DNA of 8,117 nucleotides from an uncultured Acetatifactor sp. (GCA_948496895.1 CAOOJO010000106.1:1-8117), one strand, 5' to 3'; numbered from the stretch's first letter, positions 1 through 7,438 are shown. Numbers and translations are program-made. Notes: a model not told the origin generated them from the letters alone.

Positions 1-2
1 TA

Positions 3-95
3 GGCGGCGATGGGACGGCAGCGGGCACAGACAGCGCGGACGGCAATGGGAGCGATGGCGGCAATGTCGGCACGGCCCAGGGCGGAAGCGGCGGC
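3..95 (+). other. Low-complexity Gly/Asp/Ser linker segment
   Basis: Thirty-one codons encode almost only Gly, Asp, Ala, Ser, Thr and Asn, with repeated GGC/GAC/AGC/AAT codons. This is the composition of flexible tethers that follow the lipid-modified cysteine in Gram-positive lipoproteins. It argues that the gene continues leftward rather than starting at the ATG at 102. Confidence 0.6.
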
Positions 96-1340
96 CTGCG
101 GATGCTTGTCACCGGGAATGGCTACGGCTGCCATACCCAGGAGGGCTATTATTATCTGGAGAAGGAGACGAAGGAACTTTCCGACGGCAGCTACGGCTCC
201 CACCTGATGTACATGGATTTCGCCGCGCTGCAGGAGGTCTACCTGTGCAGCGACGCCGGGTGCAGCCATGATTCGGCGGACTGCGCCTCCGTCCTCCTCT
301 TTGATGAGTTCATGCCCTATACCACCATGCTCTTCCCCTATCAGGAAAAGCTGTATCTGTTCAGCAAGGAACAGGATCAGGACGGCTCCATGCAGACAGA
401 CTACGCAGAAGGGGATTCAGGCTGGGGGGCTGTGGAGCCAGACCCCAGCATCCTGTACCGGGCGAACCTGGACGGCACGGGCAGGGAGAAGGTGTACGCC
501 TTTGATGCCTCCGTGGCGGTGGAGGATTTCGTCATGGGGGACGAGAAGGGCCTCTACCTGGTGACCAAGAAGCTGACCTCAGAAAAGGATGGCATGGACA
601 GCTACACACATTCCACGGACCGGAAGCTGGTATTCCTGGATCCGGCGAAAGGAGAGCTGTCGGAGGTATGCTCCATGGACTTTGGCGGCAATATCTCCTG
701 GAAGGTGGCGGGCTGTTATGACAGGACTGTAATAGTGCAGGGAACCGATTACGGCAGGGAGGTCTCCGACCAGGAGCTGTTCGCGGAGGACGGCTTTAAG
801 GAGCTGTATGAAAATTCCAGTCAGGTAATCGCCGCCCTGAACCTGGACAGCGGCCAAATGACGGAAAAGTACCGTATGAGCAACCGCGAGCTGAATTCCT
901 TCCAGCTCTCAGAGAATTTCCTATACTGCTCTCTGGCCGATGGGGGTACCGTAAAGGAAATCAATCTGGACACCGGGGAGGAGCGCAGCGTCTACAACCA
1001 GCCCGGCAAGTATTATTATCTGAACTGCGTCATCGGCGACAAGCTCTGCTGCTCGGATATGAGCGGGGATGGCGACGGGGACGGCACCTATTATTACATT
1101 GACATCAATACTGGGGAGATGAGCCATTCCGGGCTGGTGAACAAGAGTCTGGGCTGGAGCCTGGAATTCCGGGCAGTGCTGAACAAAGATGTACTTGTAG
1201 TCTACGACTACGAAGCCACGCCCACAGGAGAAGACTCCTACGAGATCACCCTGTACCAGCACGGCCTGATCTCCCAGGAAGACCTGTTCGCGGGCAATGA
1301 TAATTTCCGCAAAATCAATATGGTAGGAACGGGGTGGTAG
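3..1340 (+). CDS. Putative surface lipoprotein with beta-propeller-like repeats, ABC operon partner (5' partial)
   Basis: The frame is open from the left edge to TAG at 1338-1340, giving 445 visible residues; the true start, any signal peptide and any lipobox lie outside the window. The first ~31 residues are Gly/Asp/Ser/Asn-rich, like the spacer between a lipid anchor and a folded domain. The ATG at 102 has no ribosome site and is probably internal. The remainder has no membrane segments and is rich in Tyr, Asp and Gly. Strand-like repeats ending in D-x-x-G or D-x-G-[EQ] recur near 462-480, 631-657, 831-861, 957-981 and 1095-1118, which suggests propeller blades. A Cys/His cluster (C-x4-C-x-H-x4-C) lies at 246-284 and an Asp/Gly loop at 1056-1088. 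The ABC ATPase follows after 3 bases, so a role as an extracytoplasmic partner of the transporter is inferred. I do not recognise a named family; the lipoprotein call rests on composition and context. Confidence 0.75.
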   Translation, partial: GGDGTAAGTDSADGNGSDGGNVGTAQGGSGGLRMLVTGNGYGCHTQEGYYYLEKETKELSDGSYGSHLMYMDFAALQEVYLCSDAGCSHDSADCASVLLFDEFMPYTTMLFPYQEKLYLFSKEQDQDGSMQTDYAEGDSGWGAVEPDPSILYRANLDGTGREKVYAFDASVAVEDFVMGDEKGLYLVTKKLTSEKDGMDSYTHSTDRKLVFLDPAKGELSEVCSMDFGGNISWKVAGCYDRTVIVQGTDYGREVSDQELFAEDGFKELYENSSQVIAALNLDSGQMTEKYRMSNRELNSFQLSENFLYCSLADGGTVKEINLDTGEERSVYNQPGKYYYLNCVIGDKLCCSDMSGDGDGDGTYYYIDINTGEMSHSGLVNKSLGWSLEFRAVLNKDVLVVYDYEATPTGEDSYEITLYQHGLISQEDLFAGNDNFRKINMVGTGW

Positions 1341-1343
1341 AGC

Positions 1344-2084
1344 ATGCTGGAGCTATGCGGAATCACGAAACGATATGGGGACAAGCTGGCCCTGGATCAG
1401 GTCTCCCTGAAGCTGGACGCGGGCATCTACGGTCTGCTTGGCCCCAACGGCGCGGGCAAGTCCACCCTGATGAACATCATCACCGGCAACTGCAGGCCCA
1501 CGGCGGGGCAGGTGAACTGGGAGGGAAAGGAGATTAAAACCCTGGGGGCGGACTACCGGAGCCTCTTGGGCTACGCCCCTCAGCAGCAGGGGCTGTACGA
1601 CAGCTTCACAGGCAGGCGGTTCCTTTCCTACATGGCCGCGCTGAAGGGCATCCCCGGAAGGAGGCAGCGGGCGGAACTCGAAAGGGTGCTGGACTATGTG
1701 AACCTGCGGGAAGCGGCGGGGCGTGCCATCGGCACCTACTCCGGCGGCATGAAGCAGCGCATCCTGATTGCCCAGGCCATGCTGGGGAATCCCAGGCTGA
1801 TCGTGCTGGACGAGCCTACTGCCGGGCTGGATCCAAAGGAGCGGGTGCGGATCAGGGAGCGGATAGCGGCCCTGTCCGGGGACAGGGTCATTTTGGTAAG
1901 CACCCATGTGGTCTCGGACATCGAGCCTATCGCAAAGGAGGTCATCCTGATAAAGGAGGGGCACATCCTGGACCGGGGAAGTGTGGAAGGGCTTTGTGGG
2001 AAATACGGCATGTCAGCAGGACTGGAGGAGGTCTACATGCGGCTGTTCGGAGAGGAGGAGAAGGATGCGGCTTCTGGGATTTGA
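1344..2084 (+). CDS. ABC transporter ATP-binding protein (ABC-2 exporter type)
   Basis: This 246-residue cytoplasmic ATPase powers the adjacent permease. All nucleotide-binding elements are visible and intact: Walker A GPNGAGKST at residues 33-41, the Q-loop glutamine near 80, the signature YSGGMKQR at 132-139, Walker B LIVLDEP at 152-158 with catalytic E157, the D-loop GLD at 161-163, and the switch histidine H188 in STHVV. The length and the short C-terminal tail fit the single-domain ATPases of ABC-2 drug, lantibiotic or bacitracin-type exporters. The ATG starts 3 bases after the upstream stop, with only a weak G-rich ribosome site (1331-1337), so translational coupling is likely. Its 3' end overlaps the permease start by 20 bases. 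The ATPase assignment is secure; substrate and transport direction are not readable. Confidence 0.96.
   Translation: MLELCGITKRYGDKLALDQVSLKLDAGIYGLLGPNGAGKSTLMNIITGNCRPTAGQVNWEGKEIKTLGADYRSLLGYAPQQQGLYDSFTGRRFLSYMAALKGIPGRRQRAELERVLDYVNLREAAGRAIGTYSGGMKQRILIAQAMLGNPRLIVLDEPTAGLDPKERVRIRERIAALSGDRVILVSTHVVSDIEPIAKEVILIKEGHILDRGSVEGLCGKYGMSAGLEEVYMRLFGEEEKDAASGI
2053..2060 (+). promoter_or_regulatory. Ribosome binding site fixing the permease start
   Basis: AGGAGGAG lies 4 bases before ATG 2065, inside the 3' end of the ATPase gene. It supports 2065 over the in-frame ATG at 1981, which lacks such a site and would add 28 hydrophilic, Arg/Cys-rich residues before the first membrane segment. Confidence 0.8.
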
Positions 2085-4341
2085 GCTTGGGAAGGTATGG
2101 GGCAGGCGCAGCTTCCTGCTCAGCGTCTGCGTGCTGCTTGCCGTGAACGGGTTCCTATTGTGGTACACCAACCTGCCTGACGGGGAGGAGCCGGGCCTGT
2201 ACGCCTACCGGGCCTTTGGAGAGGAAATCGCCGGGATGACGGAGGAGGAAAAAGGGCAGTATGTCACCGAATATAAGGAAACCATGGAGGGCGTGCGTTT
2301 TGTGGAGGAGGTGACCATGCTGCGGGGGATGTCCGGCGAGATGGGAGAGGCTCTGGCGGCCCAGATGCTGGAGGCCTCGCCGGGAATGTTCGAGGCCTGG
2401 TACGATACCTACCAGAGCGGGGGATATCTGCGCTTTACGGACTCCCTCTGGCAGGAGGAGCGGCTGGCGCGGGAGCTGTACGATGAGTGGCAGCGCTGCG
2501 CGGAGTACGGGGAATACCTGCAGGCCGTGCAGGAGAACAGGACGGCCCTGAAGGGCATCGGCATCTTCGGCGGGACGGCGGGGGACTCCTTCTCCGCCCG
2601 GAACGTGGAGAAGAGCGCGAGGGATTACCAGAGGCTCACCGGGGAGGGAATCCGCTGGATGCCGGGGAAAGCCGTCACCAGCTCTCTGGAGAACCGCTGG
2701 ACGGATCTGTTTCTGCTACTGTCGGTGGCCTTTTTCGTGGGTTACCTGATTCTGGAGGAGAAGGAGAAGCGGCTCTTCTACATCACCAGGTGCGCGAGGA
2801 AGGGCATCCTGCCAGACGTTTGGGCCAGGCTGGGGGCGCTTTTTCTCCACTGTCTGGCAGCGGCGGGGCTGTTCTATGGGGAGAACCTGGCGTTTTATGG
2901 GCGGGCGGCGGGCCTTGGCGACCTGTCCGCCAGGCTCCAGTCCCTGGCGGCCTACCGGGAGAGCTGCCTGGAGATCAGCGTCCGTCAATTTATCCTGCTG
3001 TCCGTGGCGACCAAGGGGCTGGCGCTCTTTGGCTTTGGGGTCGTGATTGCGGCGGCCTGTCTGCTGTCCTCCGGCTTCTTTCTGCCCTATATTGTGGGGG
3101 GCCTTTGGTATGGGGGGAGCTATGCGCTGTACGCCGCCATCCCCGCGGGCTCTAAGGGGGCGGCGTTCAAGTACCTGAACCTGGCGGGGAGCCTGCAGAC
3201 CCAGAAGCTCTACGGCGCTTATCTGAACCTGAATCTGTTCGGCAGGCCCATGTCCCGTCTGGCGCTGACCCTGGGGCTGCTGGGACTGATTATTCTGACA
3301 GGAGTGTCACTTTGTCTGCTTTTGTTCGCCAGGGGGGAGCGGCTGGAGCTTGTCAGGGGGCGCTTTCTCTGGACGCTGCCCTTCAGGCCCCATGGAAACG
3401 CGTTCCTCCATGAGGGCACAAAGGTAATGGCGACCAACCGGGCGGCGGTGCTGCTGCTTTTGTTCGGCGCGCTGATCGGCTATCGGGATCTGTCCCGGCA
3501 GTATAGCCTTTCCGCCCAGGAGCAGTATTATCAGGATATCATGCTGGCGCTGGAGGGGGAGCTGACACAGGAGAAGGAGGAGCTGGTGCTGGCGGAGGAG
3601 GCCCGCTACAGGGAGGCTTTCCGGGAAATCCAGCGGATTGAGGAGCTGGTAGCCGCCGGGGAGATCGGCGAGAGGGTCGGGGAGGATATGAAATCGCCAT
3701 GGTACGCGGTGACGGCCTTTTATCCGGCTTTTTCACGGGTATGGCAGCAGTATGAGGACATCCATGAGAATGGCGGGGCTTTTTTGTATGACACCGGGTA
3801 TCTGTATCTGTTCGGGATAAGGGGCGGGGAGTTCAGAGTCGATCTGCTGCTGTTGACAGGCGGTATGATACTGGCTTTCGGGGACGTGATGGCCATGGAG
3901 GACAGGAAGGGGGCCTGGAACCTGCTGGGCGCCACCCTGCGGGGGAGGAGGCGGATCATGGCGGACAAGGCGATTGTATGCGCGGTGGCGGCAGCGTTGT
4001 TTTCCCTGGTGCCGTTCCTGTGCAGGATGATAAACATCCAGGGGGCGTTCCCTCTGCGGGGGTTAAGCTTTTCCGCCACGGCCATTCCCTGCTTCCGGAA
4101 GCTTCCGGCCTGGCTGCCCGCAGGGGGGCTGGTGATGATTACAGCCCTGTGGCAGAGCCTTGTAGCGGTGGCAGCGGCGCTGGTGGTGCTGTTATTGTCA
4201 TACTGGAGGAAGGATTCCCTCCAGGCTTATTTCTTCGGGGTGGCAGTTCTGCTGGTGCCACAGGTTCTGGGGCTGCTGGGGCTTTCCTTCGCGGACTGGC
4301 TTTCCCTCTATCCCCTTTACAGGTGGACGGCGGGGGCGTGA
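2065..4341 (+). CDS. ABC-2-like transporter permease, large polytopic protein with two extracytoplasmic loops
   Basis: From ATG 2065 the protein has 758 residues. About eleven hydrophobic segments are visible, roughly at residues 17-34, 213-230, 255-272, 305-330, 331-358, 399-421, 459-473, 593-608, 638-655, 688-713 and 719-742. Two large hydrophilic loops separate them: 35-211, Glu-rich, and 475-592, containing a charged, probably helical or coiled stretch at about 493-540. The protein looks like two related halves, each a leading membrane helix, a big outside loop and then a helix bundle. The short charged loops at 231-250 and 612-632 match in position and character. That is longer than the single-unit ABC-2 permeases typical of exporters and suggests a fused pair. 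The overlap with the ATPase gene implies co-translation. It ends at TGA 4339-4341, inside the first unit of a tandem repeat. The permease role follows from context and topology; the substrate is unknown. Confidence 0.88.
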   Translation: MRLLGFELGKVWGRRSFLLSVCVLLAVNGFLLWYTNLPDGEEPGLYAYRAFGEEIAGMTEEEKGQYVTEYKETMEGVRFVEEVTMLRGMSGEMGEALAAQMLEASPGMFEAWYDTYQSGGYLRFTDSLWQEERLARELYDEWQRCAEYGEYLQAVQENRTALKGIGIFGGTAGDSFSARNVEKSARDYQRLTGEGIRWMPGKAVTSSLENRWTDLFLLLSVAFFVGYLILEEKEKRLFYITRCARKGILPDVWARLGALFLHCLAAAGLFYGENLAFYGRAAGLGDLSARLQSLAAYRESCLEISVRQFILLSVATKGLALFGFGVVIAAACLLSSGFFLPYIVGGLWYGGSYALYAAIPAGSKGAAFKYLNLAGSLQTQKLYGAYLNLNLFGRPMSRLALTLGLLGLIILTGVSLCLLLFARGERLELVRGRFLWTLPFRPHGNAFLHEGTKVMATNRAAVLLLLFGALIGYRDLSRQYSLSAQEQYYQDIMLALEGELTQEKEELVLAEEARYREAFREIQRIEELVAAGEIGERVGEDMKSPWYAVTAFYPAFSRVWQQYEDIHENGGAFLYDTGYLYLFGIRGGEFRVDLLLLTGGMILAFGDVMAMEDRKGAWNLLGATLRGRRRIMADKAIVCAVAAALFSLVPFLCRMINIQGAFPLRGLSFSATAIPCFRKLPAWLPAGGLVMITALWQSLVAVAAALVVLLLSYWRKDSLQAYFFGVAVLLVPQVLGLLGLSFADWLSLYPLYRWTAGA

Positions 4342-4434
4342 AGCCTGAGCCATCGGCGGTTCCAGCGGGAGCGTGAAGCCTATCCTATTGGCTGTTCCGG
4401 CGGGAGCGCAAAGCCTCTATCGTCCCCCGCCGCC
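4330..4434. repeat. Degenerate 35-bp tandem repeat, about three units
   Basis: Units begin at 4330, 4365 and 4400, exactly 35 bp apart. Each opens with a 17-bp core close to GCGGGAGCGTGAAGCCT (4330-4346, 4365-4381, 4400-4416). Units 1 and 2 match at 27 of 35 positions; unit 3 keeps 15 of the 17 core bases of unit 2 and then diverges. Unit 1 carries the permease stop codon and the array fills most of the convergent intergenic gap. I see no convincing hairpin with a T-run on either strand here, so no terminator is called. Confidence 0.7.
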
Positions 4435-4441
4435 CGGAAAT

Positions 4442-5359
4442 CTACCGCTCCTGCCACTCCTCCCTGCCGGAGTCGGACCAGACCACCATGTTCCGGCCAT
4501 TGTGCTTGGCCCTGTAGAGCATGTTGTCCGCAATCTTTAAGTAGTCGTCATAGGTATCCCCGTCCTTTGGCAGCAGGGTGACGCCGCCGATGCTGATGGT
4601 GACCCAGGGCGACACGGAAGGGTCGTGGGGGATATGGAGATCTTCCACTGCCTGGCGGATGGTCTTTAAGAACTCAAAGGCCGACCGGGCGTCGTTGCCG
4701 ATGAGGATGGCCACGAATTCCTCCCCGCCGTAGCGGCCAAAGAAGTCCGTGGAGCGCTGCAGGAAGGAGGACGCGGTCTTTGCCACGGAGGCGATGACCT
4801 TGTCGCCTGCGGGATGGCCGAAGGTGTCGTTGTACACCTTGAACTTGTCGATGTCGAACATGCATACGGAGAAGGTCAGTCCCAGCCTGGTGGCCTCCCG
4901 CCATTTCAAGATACTCTCGTCCTCGTACCGCCTTCTGTTGGCCACCCCGGTGAGCTGGTCGATCATGGCCTGCTGCATGAACTGTATCTGGTAATGGTGG
5001 AGCTTGATGTGGATATTGGCCCTGGCCCGGACGATGACCGGGCTGAAGGGCTTGGTGATGTAATCCACCGCCCCCAGCGTTAGGCCCTTTTCCTCATGCT
5101 GCACATCCGCCAGCCCGCTGACTAAGATGACAGGGGTATACTTGGTGAGGATTGTCTCCTGGAACTTTTTCAGCAGCGTGAAGCCGTCCACGTCGGGCAT
5201 GATGATGTCCAGGAAAATCAGGGAGTAGGCCTCGCCTTTTGCCTTGCGGAAGCCCTCCTCGCCCTTCAGGCAGATGGTGACATCATAGTCCTTGCACAAA
5301 ATGGATTTCAGATATTCAGCCTGTGCCAGGCTGTCTTCGATTATCAATATTTTGTCCAT
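4442..5359 (-). CDS. Response regulator with REC and GGDEF domains, diguanylate cyclase
   Basis: This 305-residue soluble protein is predicted to make cyclic di-GMP from two GTP under control of receiver phosphorylation. REC spans residues 1-120: acidic pocket E8/D9, phospho-acceptor D51 in FLDIIMPD, switch Ser81, and Lys103 in the KPF motif. GGDEF spans about 132-295: the opening DQLTGVANRRR at 134-144, metal/GTP region FDIDKFK at 168-174, and the active-site loop GGEEF at 211-215, a catalytically competent variant. An RxxD inhibitory site (R202-D205) sits exactly five residues upstream, so feedback inhibition by c-di-GMP is expected. The ATG at 5359 is preceded by AAGGA (5365-5369). The gene lies 58 bases downstream of the PAS protein on the same strand and is probably co-transcribed. 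The architecture resembles the core of WspR/PleD-type cyclases. No cognate histidine kinase is visible. Domain calls are secure; in vivo activity is inferred. Confidence 0.95.
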   Translation of the reverse strand: MDKILIIEDSLAQAEYLKSILCKDYDVTICLKGEEGFRKAKGEAYSLIFLDIIMPDVDGFTLLKKFQETILTKYTPVILVSGLADVQHEEKGLTLGAVDYITKPFSPVIVRARANIHIKLHHYQIQFMQQAMIDQLTGVANRRRYEDESILKWREATRLGLTFSVCMFDIDKFKVYNDTFGHPAGDKVIASVAKTASSFLQRSTDFFGRYGGEEFVAILIGNDARSAFEFLKTIRQAVEDLHIPHDPSVSPWVTISIGGVTLLPKDGDTYDDYLKIADNMLYRAKHNGRNMVVWSDSGREEWQER

Positions 5360-5389
5360 ATATTTCCTTACCCCCGTATGTTTTTGCCG

Positions 5390-5408
5390 CCGGATGGTGT
5401 GGCTCCGG
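5390..5408 (-). other. Small intercistronic hairpin between the PAS and REC-GGDEF genes
   Basis: A 5-bp perfect stem CCGGA/TCCGG closes a 9-nt loop in the 58-bp gap. No T-run follows on either strand, so it is not an intrinsic terminator. It may affect mRNA processing, or be chance in GC-rich DNA. Confidence 0.3.
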
Positions 5409-5417
5409 GACTTGGTT

Positions 5418-7403
5418 CTACTTCAGTTGCTGGCGCTGCAGGGTCTCCGTCACATCCTGCGCCACATACACCGCGGTCTTCGGCAGGTCGTCTTCTCCGA
5501 CCTGTGCCAGTACAACGGTGGCCCGTACCCACTGAGGAGCCGCGTCTTCCTCTATGGTCTCCTGCGGGAGCTTCCGATAGGTGGCCGACACATAGGGCTG
5601 CCACCAGCGCAGGCTCCGGGTCAGGTTGGACATGTTCATGACGCGCAGGTAATCCTCCCTGTCATCGGGATGGATGAAGTTTTCGGCATAGACCCGCAGC
5701 GCGGCGGTGCAGCTGACCTCGCTGCCAAGCACGTCCCCGGCCTTGCCCAGCTTCGCCACGGCCCGGAAGGTGTCCCGCTCTATATCTATATAATAGGTGG
5801 AGAAGAACAGGCTGCTTAAGCTGCTGATGATATAGGCCCTGTCCTGCATGGTCCGGAGCCTTTCATCCTCCTTGCTCTTCTCGTCGGTGATGTCATGGCC
5901 CAGGATATTGACTACTATCCTGCCGTCCTGGCGGCTGTAGATGATATGCTGCTCCAGCCAGCGGGGCGGTTCCCCCTCCCCGGCGGAAGTCCCCCTCATG
6001 CGGTACTGGCAGATTTCCTCCGCGTAGTGCTCCGTGGAGGCCGCCTTTTCCCGCAGATGCTCTAATGACAACAGGCTGTCATACTTTATGGCGTCCTCGG
6101 GATACAGCCGGGGGAGGAGCTGTTGGGTGTAATAGTTATAATCCCCCACCTGGGCATCCTGGATCCCCGCGGCGCTGTTTAGATGGATGCGCTCGCACTG
6201 GCCGTTCTCCAGGTTTACCGTAGTCATCATGGCGAAGCGCGACCGTAGGATCGCCGCAATCTGCATATCCTGTTTGCTGTGGGCCAGCTCCTTGCGCATC
6301 TGCTCGTCCATGTTCTCCATGGCCAGTAAGGCCCGCCCGGCGCCCACATGCTCTCCGCTTAGATGGGCCGTTACGGAGACATAGCGGTAGGAGCCGCCGA
6401 TTTCCCACTGGCAGAGCAGCTCCGCTTCCGTCTCCCCGGCTTCCTTAGCCCGCAGGAGCCCCACGGTGGAGAATTTCGCCAGGAAGCTCTCCCGGTAGGC
6501 GGGATGGAGCCTTCCCGCGATATGGGAATGCAGATATTCCTCCCACACGGGGGGCTTTGGGAACTGCTCCGAGGGCGTATGGCCCTCTACCCGGATGATG
6601 TCGGTGGCACCGTCCTCCAGGTTGATGGCAAAGACGGCGAAGCTGCGTCCCCCCACGGCCAGGAGGGCGTCCCGGCTATGGGCCTCGTCCTCCTCCCGCT
6701 CTAGCCCTTCCCGCATGGTGTCATGCACGTCCTTGACGCAGAACATGGCGGTCTGGTTCTCCTCGCTATAGTCAAAGGCCCTTACGATTTCAATCAGGTT
6801 CCAGCGGAATTCCTCCTGGTGAAGGCGGCGGTAAATGCAGGTCAGCATGGACTTGCCGCCGCGCAGGGCGTCCCGTAGATGGGAGAGGCGGGTAAAGGCC
6901 CGGAAGCGCTCCACGTCATCGGGATGGACCATGCCGCTTCCCGCCAGGTTCCCGAATTCCCCGGCCAGGTCTTCCGTGCCGCCCTCGGACAGCCACGCCC
7001 CCGCGTCGGATTTCAGCACGTCATAGCGGTTCCGGCCCAGATCCAGGCGCAAAATCTTGCGGTAGGCGTAGCCGGAGGCCTCTATGCGGGGCGTGACGCT
7101 GACCACGAAGGCCGGAATGGCATCTTTCCAGAGCATCCGGGTGGCCACCATGTCCACCACCCCGCCGAAGGTGGCATTGTAGCTTAAGGACCGCCCCTGC
7201 TGTCTGCCCTCTATGGTCAGCAGGGGGCAGTTGCTGCAGGATCCCGTCCACACCTCGTGGCAGGTCATCCCCAGGCGCACCTGGGGCGACACGGTCTGGA
7301 CTCTTTTGTTGAAATACAGCAGACTGTGGTCGTCCTGCCGGATGACGTAGATACCGGTCTGTGGCATGCTGTTTAAGATGACTTCGTAATCCTTACTCTC
7401 CAA
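5418..7403 (-). CDS. Soluble multi-PAS sensor-like protein without a recognisable output domain
   Basis: The 661-residue product starts at TTG 7401-7403, supported by GGAGGA 7 bases upstream. It has no signal peptide or membrane segment, so it is cytoplasmic. Five PAS-like modules can be laid out: about 6-107, 113-229, 250-366, 384-507 and 527-654. Later modules repeat a mid-domain HPDD-type motif (HPDD 160-163, HPAY 300-303, YPED 434-437, HPDD 578-581). They end in a D-[IV]-T-like strand exit (KDVHD 224-228, GHDITDE 502-508, AQDVTET 648-654), followed by charged helical linkers. Module 1 lacks the HPDD motif but carries a cysteine cluster at C48, C56 and C59. The chain stops 7 residues after the last PAS strand, just where a histidine kinase or GGDEF domain would normally follow. 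The REC-GGDEF gene is next on the same strand, so a sensory or scaffolding role for that cyclase is inferred. The ligand is unknown and the PAS boundaries are by eye. Confidence 0.85.
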   Translation of the reverse strand: MESKDYEVILNSMPQTGIYVIRQDDHSLLYFNKRVQTVSPQVRLGMTCHEVWTGSCSNCPLLTIEGRQQGRSLSYNATFGGVVDMVATRMLWKDAIPAFVVSVTPRIEASGYAYRKILRLDLGRNRYDVLKSDAGAWLSEGGTEDLAGEFGNLAGSGMVHPDDVERFRAFTRLSHLRDALRGGKSMLTCIYRRLHQEEFRWNLIEIVRAFDYSEENQTAMFCVKDVHDTMREGLEREEDEAHSRDALLAVGGRSFAVFAINLEDGATDIIRVEGHTPSEQFPKPPVWEEYLHSHIAGRLHPAYRESFLAKFSTVGLLRAKEAGETEAELLCQWEIGGSYRYVSVTAHLSGEHVGAGRALLAMENMDEQMRKELAHSKQDMQIAAILRSRFAMMTTVNLENGQCERIHLNSAAGIQDAQVGDYNYYTQQLLPRLYPEDAIKYDSLLSLEHLREKAASTEHYAEEICQYRMRGTSAGEGEPPRWLEQHIIYSRQDGRIVVNILGHDITDEKSKEDERLRTMQDRAYIISSLSSLFFSTYYIDIERDTFRAVAKLGKAGDVLGSEVSCTAALRVYAENFIHPDDREDYLRVMNMSNLTRSLRWWQPYVSATYRKLPQETIEEDAAPQWVRATVVLAQVGEDDLPKTAVYVAQDVTETLQRQQLK

Positions 7404-7410
7404 AGCTGAT

Positions 7411-7416
7411 TCCTCC
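7411..7416 (-). promoter_or_regulatory. Ribosome binding site for the TTG-started PAS gene
   Basis: On the minus strand GGAGGA, within GGGGAGGA, is separated by 7 bases from TTG at 7403. This spacing is ideal and decides the non-ATG start. No in-frame ATG nearby has a comparable site; the next methionine is residue 13. A weak 4-bp pairing, CTGA/TCAG, flanks the site and could place it in a loop. Confidence 0.75.
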
Positions 7417-7438
7417 CCGGTCAGTCAGAGTGTATCCA

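Noticed and set aside
1353..1964. Long minus-strand open frame opposite the ATPase gene
   Set aside because: It is the antisense of a gene with all ABC motifs intact; GC-rich DNA yields such frames by chance and its product is low-complexity Pro/Arg/Gln-rich.
1981..2064. Longer permease form starting at ATG 1981
   Set aside because: It overlaps the ATPase gene by 104 bases, lacks a ribosome site and adds 28 residues of unrelated composition. ATG 2065 has AGGAGGAG at good distance.
3978..4376. Plus-strand frame overlapping the permease 3' end
   Set aside because: Out-of-frame shadow with Gly/Ala-rich product; the permease frame encodes proper membrane helices here.
4330..4434. CRISPR array
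   Set aside because: The stretches between the 17-bp cores are themselves similar in units 1 and 2, so these are contiguous tandem units, not repeats with unique spacers; no cas gene is present.
4342..4441. Bidirectional terminator in the convergent gap
   Set aside because: Only 3-5 bp stems such as AGCC/GGCT are found and neither strand has a T-run, so the ends of both operons may rely on Rho or lie elsewhere.
5360..5417. Separate promoter or remnant kinase domain between the PAS and REC-GGDEF genes
   Set aside because: The 58-bp gap has no convincing -35/-10 pair and is too short for any domain. The overlapping minus-strand frame from 5604 is a shadow with no kinase motif.
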